From Chitinophagales bacterium (lineage in GTDB: Bacteria; Bacteroidota; Bacteroidia; Chitinophagales; UBA10324): DNA of 64,000 nucleotides. This document shows, in pieces, positions 38,977 to 47,312 of this stretch. Numbering within the stretch: position 1 is the first letter of the stretch; each line of letters opens with the position of its first letter. The stretch is taken from assembly GCA_013816805.1 (NCBI GenBank), contig JACDDS010000004.1, positions 201,066-265,065 of the forward strand, written 5' to 3'. Below the pieces are notes generated by a model. It did not search any database. It was not told where the DNA came from and saw nothing but the letters and a program-made list of their open reading frames with translations. The position numbers and the translations under genes were made by a program.

Positions 38977-39677
38977 CAGAAAAAAAGTGAAAGTTCTTTC
39001 TGACAACGCTGGTAATCTTCAGGAATTCCAATATCAATGAAGTAATCATTAAACGGAAATCCATAAAAATCCATTTGAGAATAATACCTTTCCATTAAAT
39101 CTTTTTCAAACGAAAATTTTTCCTGCAGCTTAATTTGTTCAAAAATTTTACGGTTCATAATGTAAATGCCTCCGTTTACTTCTCCTTTCTCATAATAGCG
39201 CTTTTCTTCAAACGAAATGATCTTATTCTCTGCATTGGTTACTACTACACCATAGCGATCGAAGTTTACCATTGGCTTTAACACAAGGGAAAGTAAAGTC
39301 TTTTGTTGACAATGGAGAGTATTCAGGTTATGGAGGTCAGCGGCGAAAAATGTATCACCGTTCAAAACAAAAAATTCTTCCTCTTTAAATGTGTGAGATG
39401 CTTTAAAGATGGCCCCACCTGTACCCAGCGGTGCTTCTTCTACACAATAAGTAAGCTTTATAGAATTAAATTGAGATCCGAAATAATCGTAAATGACTTT
39501 CCATTTATAACCAACCGATAATATGCATTGGTCTATTGCCTGCTGTTCCAGGCTGTTTAAAAGAAAACTCAAAAAGGGTTTCCCATTTACCGGAGCCATC
39601 GGTTTTGGAATGTCTTTTACAACAGTTTGAAGCCTGGTCCCAAAGCCACCGGCAAGAATTATAGCAGTAGTTATCAT
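38976..39677 (-). CDS. hddC: Heptose-1-phosphate guanylyltransferase (HddC-like nucleotidyltransferase)
   Basis: A sugar-1-phosphate nucleotidyltransferase of 233 aa. The N-terminal signature is AIILAGGFGTRLQTVVKDIP, with the Lys-Pro-Met motif (PKPMAPVNGKPF) and metal-binding Asp in VLNGDTFFAAD. With gmhA, hddA and gmhB in the same run, it most likely makes GDP-D-glycero-alpha-D-manno-heptose from the 1-phosphate, rather than a glucose or mannose nucleotide. The GDP-heptose pathway supplies S-layer, capsule or LPS glycans. Stop/start overlap with gmhB (TGATG). Enzyme specificity rests on context. Confidence 0.82.
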   Translation of the reverse strand: MITTAIILAGGFGTRLQTVVKDIPKPMAPVNGKPFLSFLLNSLEQQAIDQCILSVGYKWKVIYDYFGSQFNSIKLTYCVEEAPLGTGGAIFKASHTFKEEEFFVLNGDTFFAADLHNLNTLHCQQKTLLSLVLKPMVNFDRYGVVVTNAENKIISFEEKRYYEKGEVNGGIYIMNRKIFEQIKLQEKFSFEKDLMERYYSQMDFYGFPFNDYFIDIGIPEDYQRCQKELSLFF

Positions 39678-39799
39678 CTAAGTCTTTCTGAACATAAAAC
39701 GTGATTATTTAAAACGCACGTTATGTGAAATTGCGACCTTCATCCTGAAAAGATATTCCTTTGAACAGTCAATATATAAACAGCATTATTTTATCCATG

Positions 39800-40381
39800 C
39801 TATTTTCCTCTCTCAAACATCTTTTCTTCAACGAGTTCGCAAATAATATGACCCATCATAATGTGCGCCTCCTGGATGCGTGGTGTATCATTTGAAGGTG
39901 CATTTAACAATAATGTGCACAGGTCTTTCATTTTTCCACCCTTTTCTCCCGTCATTCCAACTGTTATCATCCCGATTTCATTGGCGAGCTCCAATGCTTT
40001 AATAACATTTCCGGAATTACCTGAAGTGGAAATTCCAAAAATAATATCACCTTTTCTACCCCTGGCCTTCACTAACCTTGAATAAATTTGCTCGTAGGAA
40101 TAATCATTCGCCACAGCAGTGATGTAAGAGCTATTTACATGAAGCGCTTCAGCGTCAAGCGGATCCCGGTCAAAATAAAACCGGCCGCTTAATTCGGCAG
40201 CAATGTGCTGGGCATCGGCAGCGCTACCACCATTCCCACAGAACAATACTTTTCCATCATGTCCATAACAGTTCACAATTTCATTTGCAACAACCATCAT
40301 CCGGTTAATCAATTCATGATCTTTTGAAATTTTTTCTTTTACATCAATTGAAGCAGCAATAATTCTTTTAATATTTTCCAT
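39800..40381 (-). CDS. gmhA: Sedoheptulose-7-phosphate isomerase
   Basis: Converts sedoheptulose 7-phosphate to D-glycero-D-manno-heptose 7-phosphate, the first step of the heptose pathway. A SIS-domain protein of 193 aa with VLFCGNGGSAADAQHIAAELSGRF (split here: FCGNGGSAADAQH, AAELSGRF), the catalytic-region FGISTSGNSGNVIKAL, and C-terminal EAHIMMGHIICELVEEKMF with the conserved His/Glu. All residues of the GmhA active site that can be judged by eye are in place. Lies 122 bp upstream of hddC in the same direction. Confidence 0.93.
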   Translation of the reverse strand: MENIKRIIAASIDVKEKISKDHELINRMMVVANEIVNCYGHDGKVLFCGNGGSAADAQHIAAELSGRFYFDRDPLDAEALHVNSSYITAVANDYSYEQIYSRLVKARGRKGDIIFGISTSGNSGNVIKALELANEIGMITVGMTGEKGGKMKDLCTLLLNAPSNDTPRIQEAHIMMGHIICELVEEKMFERGK

Positions 40382-40464
40382 ACAAATTATTTAACCAGTG
40401 TTTTTTATTAGGGATAATTTAGATCGATTAGATAGAATTGAATGCAATTTGTTAATGCTCTGAA

Positions 40465-41490
40465 CTAGCGTGCTGTCCATGTAGTAACTCCATTCTTTGT
40501 GAATTGAAATCTTCTGAACTCGCCTCCATACTGATGCAAGCGGTCAAGCACTGCATATCTTGTATGACCGGGACAATAAAAGAACATAAAACCTCCGCCG
40601 CCAGCGCCGGAAATTTTGCCGCCGCTAGCCCCGGCAGCTAATGCTGCATCATAGATTTCATCAATCATAGGGCTTGAAATTCCATCAGCAGTTTGTTTTT
40701 TAAATTGCCAGCCAAAATTCAGGATTTCCCCAATCTCGTGAAGGTTTCCACGTAACACCGCTTCTTTCATCTGAACTGCCTGTTCCTTCAGCTTGTGCAT
40801 TGCATCAATTGATTTTGATTTTTTCTGAGCAATATTTCCGCTTTGCATCTCTATGATTTTAGACGACAAGCGGCTGGTACCGGTATAGTATAAAAGGAGG
40901 TTTAACTGCATCTCATTCAGGTAATTGTCTTTTATTCGCAGCGGGTTTACTATTACCTTATCATTTCCATAGAATTCCATAAAGTTAAATCCACCAAATG
41001 TTGCAGCATACTGATCCTGTTTTCCACCCGCCATGGCAAGATCTGTTCGCTCAATTTCATACGCCAGATGGGCCATATCATATTCACCCAAGGGTAGCTT
41101 CAGCCATTCTGTAAATGCTCCAATGATTGCAACCATTAACGTAGATGAGGTTCCTAATCCCGATCCGGCCGGTGCATCTACATACGTTGAAAGGCGAAAA
41201 CTCATTGGATAATGAGTAAAATCCTTTACGATACGATTATAAATCCCTTTAGCCAATATTAAGCTTCCATCAATTGGGAGTTCATCAGTTATATCATATT
41301 CTGCAATTTCATTTTTATCTATAGCATGCAGAATTATTTTACCATTGTTGAGAGGTTCAATAGTGGCATAAGCAAATAAGCTGATGGTTGCATTCAATAT
41401 TGCCCCGCCATATTGTTCTGAATATGGACTTACATCCGTTCCCCCGCCTGCTAGTCCTATCCGCAGTGGTGCTCTGCTTCTATAAATCAT
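40465..41490 (-). CDS. hddA: D-glycero-D-manno-heptose 7-phosphate kinase (HddA-type GHMP kinase)
   Basis: A 341-aa GHMP-family kinase that phosphorylates the anomeric carbon of heptose 7-phosphate. Motifs: N-terminal SRAPLRIGLAGGGTDVSPYS, ATP-binding DAPAGSGLGTSSTLMVA, and C-terminal GGKISGAGGGGFMFFY. This N-terminus is characteristic of the HddA/FKP-like group (galactokinase-like kinases begin differently). The alpha anomer is implied by the guanylyltransferase downstream. First gene of the hddA-gmhA-hddC-gmhB cluster; a TATTTTTG box lies at 41508-41515 but has no -33 partner. Confidence 0.88.
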   Translation of the reverse strand: MIYRSRAPLRIGLAGGGTDVSPYSEQYGGAILNATISLFAYATIEPLNNGKIILHAIDKNEIAEYDITDELPIDGSLILAKGIYNRIVKDFTHYPMSFRLSTYVDAPAGSGLGTSSTLMVAIIGAFTEWLKLPLGEYDMAHLAYEIERTDLAMAGGKQDQYAATFGGFNFMEFYGNDKVIVNPLRIKDNYLNEMQLNLLLYYTGTSRLSSKIIEMQSGNIAQKKSKSIDAMHKLKEQAVQMKEAVLRGNLHEIGEILNFGWQFKKQTADGISSPMIDEIYDAALAAGASGGKISGAGGGGFMFFYCPGHTRYAVLDRLHQYGGEFRRFQFTKNGVTTWTAR

Positions 41491-41595
41491 TAGTTTTACT
41501 TTGGCGGCAAAAATAAAAAAAGAGATCAGTTATCTTTTAAATACTTATAGATGCACCATTCACTCTAATTTATTTCAGGGAAATAATCTATTACA

Positions 41596-41967
41596 ATGAA
41601 AAACGACCGGTCTCTGCTTTCTAATTTTTTTAATGGTTTCAGGTTTGCACTGGCAGGATTGAGAAGTGCTTTCCTATCTGAGCTGAACATTAAATTTCAT
41701 TTTGCAGCAGCAATCGTTGTTATCGTAGCTGGGATTTATTTTAATGTTACATCTGTAGATTGGCTCCTGATAGTTGGCGCTATAGGTTTTGTATTGACAG
41801 CAGAATACCTGAATACTGCAATTGAACAGTTAACAGATTTAGCTTCACCACAGTTTAGTGAAAAAGCAGGAAGGGTTAAAGATATTGCAGCATCAGCTGT
41901 CTTAATTGCATCAATTACTGCTGCCACTATCGGAATGATTATTTTTTATCCTTACCTTATTAAATGA
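41596..41967 (+). CDS. dgkA: Diacylglycerol/undecaprenol kinase
   Basis: A small membrane kinase of 123 aa with three transmembrane segments. The family signature E-x-L-N-[ST]-A-I-E is present as AEYLNTAIEQLTDLAS, followed by the KAGRVKDIAASAVL helix that completes the active site. In Gram-negative bacteria the enzyme recycles diacylglycerol, while in Gram-positive relatives it phosphorylates undecaprenol; for Bacteroidota the substrate is not settled. Single gene, divergent from hddA and convergent with the J-domain gene. Confidence 0.92.
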   Translation: MKNDRSLLSNFFNGFRFALAGLRSAFLSELNIKFHFAAAIVVIVAGIYFNVTSVDWLLIVGAIGFVLTAEYLNTAIEQLTDLASPQFSEKAGRVKDIAASAVLIASITAATIGMIIFYPYLIK

Positions 41968-42020
41968 TATAATTGTATTATATCAATTTCAATTAGCCTC
42001 TGACTAATATCTCAAAATTA

Positions 42021-42560
42021 TTAATGCATGTATTTTTTCATTGATTGAAACCCTACAGCTGCCTGCACAAATAAATAAAGACCGATTGGCCAGGAAATAA
42101 ATACTACCGCAAGAATCCAGCCTACGTTAAAATGCTGTTGTCCTAAGACGACAAGTAAAAAGGGAATTATAAGCAGAACAATCCCGATCACTAAAAATGC
42201 CATTAGAGTAGAATTGGTGTAAAGATGGGTACGCTGATAAAACTTCGTTTGGGTAAAATTGCCCCAGGTCATCGAGGCATGTTTGGCAGCGCGCGTCCGG
42301 GCAGCATTTATCCAATAATAGTAGACTTCATATTTAAGAGGATCGTGGTCCGTTTTATAATCTTCTAAATAAATTTCGTGCGTATTTTTATGAATGAGTA
42401 TTTCATATGCTTCATTTACCAAAATAAATTGGTCCAGGGCACCGGGCGATTTATTACTGCTGGGATGATACTCACGGGATTTATTGCGGTATGCCCGTTT
42501 AATCTCCATTTCACTGGCATCTTCAGATAAACCAAGTATTTCGAAATAATTTGGAAGCAT
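42021..42560 (-). CDS. J-domain membrane protein with altered HPD motif
   Basis: A 179-aa protein. An N-terminal J domain (about 4-68, NYFEILGLSEDASEMEIKRAY) has H32-P33-S34 in place of the invariant HPD tripeptide (REYHPSSNKSP). It is followed by a basic linker and two hydrophobic helices (about 118-140 and 147-168, LMAFLVIGIVLLIIPFLLVV, VGWILAVVFISWPIGLYLF) that should span the inner membrane. In canonical J proteins the HPD Asp is required to stimulate DnaK ATPase, so this one is probably a J-like adaptor that cannot do so in the usual way. It lies 67 bp after the HmuY lipoprotein gene. Confidence 0.78.
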   Translation of the reverse strand: MLPNYFEILGLSEDASEMEIKRAYRNKSREYHPSSNKSPGALDQFILVNEAYEILIHKNTHEIYLEDYKTDHDPLKYEVYYYWINAARTRAAKHASMTWGNFTQTKFYQRTHLYTNSTLMAFLVIGIVLLIIPFLLVVLGQQHFNVGWILAVVFISWPIGLYLFVQAAVGFQSMKKYMH

Positions 42561-42627
42561 GTAATTACGTTTGGAACGTCACAAGTTAAACAAAATACAA
42601 AATATTTAAAGGAGGTTAATAAATTCA

Positions 42628-43614
42628 TTATAACCGCTGAAAAACAAATTGGGGATATCCTTTTTTCCCCTCAGCATTATAGAAATCTATAAAATGAAGC
42701 TTCCAATAGGCACCTTCCAGGTCCCTGATGATATAATTATAATAGGTCTTTACGGTATATGCCTGTGTAGTAAAATTGTATTTCTTCCAGGTGTACCCAA
42801 TAATATCCCGTTCGCTGCTGTAGGTGTATTTTAAGACTTCAGGATAATTTATAGAGTCAAAATTAGCTGTTGAGTCAACGGCAACTTCAATATCCGGATT
42901 TATTAAAACCCCCGTTACCACGTAAGGAAGGGCTGGATGCTCAGTATAAAAAATGTAACGGTAGCGTGTAAAAAGTAAGTCCCACTTCGGACTGACTGGT
43001 TCGATAGGTAACGTTTTACCACCTGTCGCAAAGGTAAAATACAGATACGTGAATTGGGGCTTTTTAAAAATATCGTATATCACTTCATCGCTCCCATCCA
43101 GGTTAGCATATTGCATTTCATAATGCTCCTCATCCACGGATTGAAATATTATTTTTTTAAAACGGTCTTTGCCACTTTTGCCAGGTCCACGGTCCAAAAC
43201 ATAAACAAAACGGTCACTTCTCCAATCACCTATTGCTGTTGAATCGGTATTCCAGCTGGCTTCATCCCATTTCCAATTTCTATTTGCTGTATCGGTAACT
43301 GCAGCAAAGTGCTGCGTATCGGTATTTGCAATTAATTCCTGGCTACCGCCATTTATCCAGATGTGCCACCCGGAAGCTGACGATTCAAAAGCCATATCCC
43401 AGATATCAAAACTGCTTCCTAATGTATCCTTTGTTTCTAAATCAAAGTATTCCTGGTGTTCATAATTATTTCCCATTGAAATCTGAAAAACTTCTTCTGA
43501 ACCGGGGGGTGGCAATGCTATCGCATCGTCTTTTTTAAAGCAGGATGAGGTGAACGCTACAAATACCATCAGTAGAAATACAGACCATTTATATTGAAAA
43601 ATACTCTTTCTCAT
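42628..43614 (-). CDS. HmuY-family haem-binding-like lipoprotein
   Basis: A 328-aa protein with a lipoprotein signal peptide and lipobox TSSC (Cys25). The body carries HmuY-type repeats: DLETKDTLGSSFDIWDMAF, WKWDEASWNTDSTAIGDW, VSPKWDLLFTRYRYIF, PYVVTGVLINPDIEVAVDS, IGYTWKKYNFTTQAYTVK. HmuY proteins of Porphyromonas bind haem at the cell surface and hand it to the TonB receptor HmuR; the haem ligands differ between species, so haem is likely but unproven here. It directly follows the receptor gene (stop at 43616, gene start 43614). Confidence 0.82.
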   Translation of the reverse strand: MRKSIFQYKWSVFLLMVFVAFTSSCFKKDDAIALPPPGSEEVFQISMGNNYEHQEYFDLETKDTLGSSFDIWDMAFESSASGWHIWINGGSQELIANTDTQHFAAVTDTANRNWKWDEASWNTDSTAIGDWRSDRFVYVLDRGPGKSGKDRFKKIIFQSVDEEHYEMQYANLDGSDEVIYDIFKKPQFTYLYFTFATGGKTLPIEPVSPKWDLLFTRYRYIFYTEHPALPYVVTGVLINPDIEVAVDSTANFDSINYPEVLKYTYSSERDIIGYTWKKYNFTTQAYTVKTYYNYIIRDLEGAYWKLHFIDFYNAEGKKGYPQFVFQRL

Positions 43615-43615
43615 C

Positions 43616-45859
43616 TCACGCCTCTTTAAATAACTTTATACGCATGCTCATAAATAAAAACCTTCCTAGACCATAAGGAATGGTATCGCCACCCGCTGAA
43701 TGGAAATTTCCATTCGCAGTATTTGTTTGAATATCTATTACATTAAATATATTTTTAATTCCAGCTGAGAGCGTAACTCTTTTAGTCCAGAAATATTTAA
43801 TAAATGAAACGTCGGCAATAGTATACGATTGTATGTACGTTTGATAGACATTTCCCTTATTATCCACATTAAATCCAGGTGTATTGCCCGTGCTTTTTAA
43901 GAATAAAGCAATTTCCAATTCAGGTTTCGGAATGGAAAAAGTAAAATTGCTTTGAAACTCAGGGGAAAGGGAGTATCGGGATACATTATATTTTGAGGAA
44001 AGTGTATCATAGAAACCCAGCAACGAGAACCCCGAGGTTAAAGAAAAATTTTTCAAACGAAAATTTGCTGTAAATACTGCACCTGTCGATTTATATCTGC
44101 CGATATTAATATAGGAATACTGGTTTATTGCACTATCCGTAACTGCTAGTGCTATTACATTTTTAATATCATTGAAGAAAAAAGAAGCATCAAACTTTAA
44201 TAATAAATCTTTTTCATGCAGTAAATTTTTAACCGTAAAGGATAAATTGAAATCATTAGAGGTTTCTGCTTTTAATGCATTATTTCCTACTATGTTATGA
44301 TTTACATCTACAAAATACAGTGCAAGTTCTTTTAAGGAAGGGGCACGAAAACCACGGGCGTAGGATGCCCGTAACAGATATCTGTCCAGTATATCATATT
44401 TAATATTTAAGGAAGGTGTTACAGGTGCGCCATAGCGGGAATTATAGGTAGCACGTAATCCGGGCCGAACTGTAAAATCGGATGTAACCTTATATTCTAT
44501 GCTGCCAAACAGAGCATAATCGTTTATATTCTGTGATTTATTTTTGAGATGTGTGCCGTTTCCCGACTGTATATTAATATCATATCCGGTCTGAAAATTC
44601 AAACGTTGGGAGGAAATGTTGTCGCTATAAGTTCCTCTGAAATTGAGAGAATTAAAAACTGTGGTATCCTGACTTCCGGCATCGGTTATTAAAAATTCAT
44701 TGAGAGAAACTAGATCCTCCCGGTAGGTATTTTTTATTCTCCTGTAGTTTGAATAGGCATTAAGAAATTGAATCTTGCTATTATTTGAAAAACGATACTC
44801 CGCATCAACGGTTTCATCCAAACGGCGCGTAAAATAATAATCATCAAAGGCATAAGCCTGGTATGGGCTTATGAGAGGTGCGCCTTTATTTTGAATTTCT
44901 TCATTATAATATGCAGTTTTAATTCCGAGCTTAAATTTTGCAGTATTGTAATTATAGTCTGCTGATCCAAAATATTGAAGCTTCGGCTTCCATTCCTTAT
45001 ATCGCGAAGTATCCTGCTGTGAAAATCCACCAAAAAAATACCGTCCCCCTGAAAGAGCCAATGAGTTGTTTGATTTCCTCAGGAATATAGCTCCATCTGC
45101 ATTATAAGTTGCTACAGATTCGTATTGGAAATTAATATCAGCTTCCAGAGGATAGCTGCTGGCTTTACGTGTTACCAGGTTTATAACTCCACCCAACGCA
45201 TCAGTTCCATAGATAACAGACATTGGACCTTCAACTACCTCTACCCGCTCTATATTATTTAAGTTTAACTGGCTAAGATCGATATTGCCATTCTCCCTGC
45301 CAATAACAGGGACACCATCCATCAAAATTTTAATATTTTGCCCGGAGATACCATCAATGCTAACATTACTGCCGAGCAGGTTATCCTGCGAAAGACGCAT
45401 TTCCAGTTGATTTGATAAGAGATCTGAAAGGTTTTGAGCCGCCATGGAGCGGATAATTTTCTGATCAAAAACTTTTATATTATATACTGATTTGTCTGAA
45501 GTATTGATATCGTACTGACCCGTAACCACTACATCATTTAAATCTATTACTAATTTAAATAGGTGAAATGTATATGGCTCATCAGGCTCTACCTGACCCT
45601 GGTATGACTGGTAACCGAAGCACTGTATAAAAATAGAAGCGGGATACGGATATGTATTTAGGAACTGACCTTTGGAATTGGTAAAAAACATTTCCTGTTT
45701 TTTCGCAGCATCCTTGTTGCCGGATTTAAGGATAATGACCGCATTCTGTACAGCAATGTCAGAATCTGATAGTACTGTGATAACGGAAGCTTGCTGGCAA
45801 AAAGCTCCTTTCATTATTATGAGGAATCCGAATAAACTCCATTGAAATTTGATGCTCAT
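43616..45859 (-). CDS. TonB-dependent outer-membrane receptor (HmuR-like)
   Basis: A 747-aa receptor: signal peptide (ending GAFCQQASV), an N-terminal carboxypeptidase-regulatory-like domain (about 35-95, TVLSDSDIAVQNAVIILK), a plug domain (LSDLLSNQLEMRLSQDNLL, VSIDGISGQNIKILMDGVPV, IERVEVVEGPMSVIYGTDALGG) and a 22-stranded barrel ending in LGRFLFMSMRIKLFKEA. Takes up a ligand, probably haem, using proton motive force through TonB. It lies between two HmuY-family genes in one transcription unit. ATG 45859 (MSIKFQWSL) is preferred to the frame's first start at 45889. Confidence 0.9.
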   Translation of the reverse strand: MSIKFQWSLFGFLIIMKGAFCQQASVITVLSDSDIAVQNAVIILKSGNKDAAKKQEMFFTNSKGQFLNTYPYPASIFIQCFGYQSYQGQVEPDEPYTFHLFKLVIDLNDVVVTGQYDINTSDKSVYNIKVFDQKIIRSMAAQNLSDLLSNQLEMRLSQDNLLGSNVSIDGISGQNIKILMDGVPVIGRENGNIDLSQLNLNNIERVEVVEGPMSVIYGTDALGGVINLVTRKASSYPLEADINFQYESVATYNADGAIFLRKSNNSLALSGGRYFFGGFSQQDTSRYKEWKPKLQYFGSADYNYNTAKFKLGIKTAYYNEEIQNKGAPLISPYQAYAFDDYYFTRRLDETVDAEYRFSNNSKIQFLNAYSNYRRIKNTYREDLVSLNEFLITDAGSQDTTVFNSLNFRGTYSDNISSQRLNFQTGYDINIQSGNGTHLKNKSQNINDYALFGSIEYKVTSDFTVRPGLRATYNSRYGAPVTPSLNIKYDILDRYLLRASYARGFRAPSLKELALYFVDVNHNIVGNNALKAETSNDFNLSFTVKNLLHEKDLLLKFDASFFFNDIKNVIALAVTDSAINQYSYINIGRYKSTGAVFTANFRLKNFSLTSGFSLLGFYDTLSSKYNVSRYSLSPEFQSNFTFSIPKPELEIALFLKSTGNTPGFNVDNKGNVYQTYIQSYTIADVSFIKYFWTKRVTLSAGIKNIFNVIDIQTNTANGNFHSAGGDTIPYGLGRFLFMSMRIKLFKEA

Positions 45860-45905
45860 ATCGGAGATATTTCTATTCCCCCAAACCAATAAGTGACGAA
45901 AGGCA

Positions 45906-47159
45906 TCACTTTTTAGAAAGAATTAATTTGAGCTTAAGTTCATCACCTAAAGAGTTTATTTTCACAAAATAGATACCGTCCGAAAGCGAAGCACTTGCAA
46001 TTTGCTGCACGTTCAATCCCTCATTCATATCAAATGATGTGGCTGCCACTTCTTTACCTTCAAGATCAAGGATGGTAACTCGTGCTGTACCTCTCTTTTT
46101 CGCACTGTAAGCCAGTGTAAACTGATCGTTAGCAGGGTTAGGATAAATCATGGCACTTTCTAAAGTCTTATTAACTTCATGAATACCTACTTCCGCATCG
46201 AACATTACCTCAAATATTGACGTACCCGTTGCAGAATTAAAACCGGTAAACCGAAGGCTGTAAATTTTTCCATCCCGGGTTTGTACAAAATAAACCAGAG
46301 AGTCCTCAATGGTGTAGGTGAAAGTGGTGGGATCAAATGTTTTCCAATCATAACCGATAGCAGACAGATTATTTAAAAAATCGTTAAGATAGCCGGTATA
46401 GGAAACAGTATTTACGTCTACCTTATTCGCTTTAGCAACCGTTACACCAATGTTGCTTTGCACACCGGTTACAGGATACGGGCCAAGGCCTGGAATTGTA
46501 GTTATATAATGGTTAAACAAAATATCCCAATCGGCCGACGGAGGTTCAGAAACGGTAACCGTTGTTTGAAGGTTGTATAATATAAAATTTTGGTCGGTAT
46601 TCGAATAAGGGTCAATGGTCACGGTTGAATCGAAAGTTCCGTCCAGGTAAGTATACCTCATAATATACGTTCCGGTACCAGTTTTTTCCTTAATCCACAA
46701 TTTAATAAAAGATGTGTCTTTCTTCACCATAAAAAGGGAATCACCATAAACAATATGAGCATTAAAATCATATATTCCCCATCCAAAGTCAAATGGATTC
46801 GTAACATTCGCAGTACTGTTAAAAGCTCCTGTATACCAGCTTGTATCTGAATTGTATAAGATCCTCCAATTGGAAATTCCTGCAGTGTCTGTTAATGAAG
46901 TATACTCCGTGGAATCCAGGTTTGGAACTCTGTATACAGTAATTGTATTTGGATTGCTGATAACTGCACCTGACATCAGACTCGTAATAAACCCGATGTC
47001 CCAGGCGGAATATGGAATAGTATATTTTGCCTGAGAGGAAAGCTGATAGTAAACCTGACTGGAATAACCACTACCCATTGTAACCGAATCAGTTAGTGAC
47101 TGGGCCTTAATTAATTGTAAAGAACACAAAAGGGTAACGAGTAGAATAAAATGCTTCAT
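45906..47159 (-). CDS. HmuY-family protein with T9SS sorting domain
   Basis: A 417-aa protein with signal peptide (ending LIKAQSLTDSV), two HmuY-type regions (SAWDIGFITSLMSGAVIS; PPSADWDILFNHYITTIP, PYPVTGVQSNIGVTVA, IGYDWKTFDPTTFTYTIEDS) and a T9SS domain (SAMIYPNPANDQFTLAY ... GIYFVKINSLGD). It shares the WDILF..Y, PY.VTGV..N and IGY.WK.F elements with the lipoprotein at 42628, so both belong to one family. The T9SS tail suggests it is released or anchored outside, while its partner is lipid-anchored. First gene of the uptake operon. Confidence 0.8.
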   Translation of the reverse strand: MKHFILLVTLLCSLQLIKAQSLTDSVTMGSGYSSQVYYQLSSQAKYTIPYSAWDIGFITSLMSGAVISNPNTITVYRVPNLDSTEYTSLTDTAGISNWRILYNSDTSWYTGAFNSTANVTNPFDFGWGIYDFNAHIVYGDSLFMVKKDTSFIKLWIKEKTGTGTYIMRYTYLDGTFDSTVTIDPYSNTDQNFILYNLQTTVTVSEPPSADWDILFNHYITTIPGLGPYPVTGVQSNIGVTVAKANKVDVNTVSYTGYLNDFLNNLSAIGYDWKTFDPTTFTYTIEDSLVYFVQTRDGKIYSLRFTGFNSATGTSIFEVMFDAEVGIHEVNKTLESAMIYPNPANDQFTLAYSAKKRGTARVTILDLEGKEVAATSFDMNEGLNVQQIASASLSDGIYFVKINSLGDELKLKLILSKK

Positions 47160-47181
47160 GGTAGTTTTTAGTTATTTCGGG

Positions 47182-47210
47182 CAAAGGTAATCCCCGGTAA
47201 CTTCATTACC
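47182..47210 (-). promoter_or_regulatory. Candidate -7 box and palindrome ahead of the HmuY/TonB operon
   Basis: On the minus strand, TACCTTTG (47189-47182) fits the -7 consensus and lies 22 bp before the ATG at 47159. Upstream of it, at 47196-47210, is a perfect inverted repeat GGTAA-N5-TTACC. No TTTG is found at the -33 distance. The palindrome sits between the positions of -7 and -33, a good place for a repressor such as an iron or haem regulator (inference). Confidence 0.4.
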
Positions 47211-47312
47211 CTCCCGGCAGAAATTAAGGCGAGTCCTTTTGACATTGACGTGACAATGAATCAGTTAAATAAAATTATATTGTAAGTGCAGCTTAAAGTC
47301 CATATTCCAATA

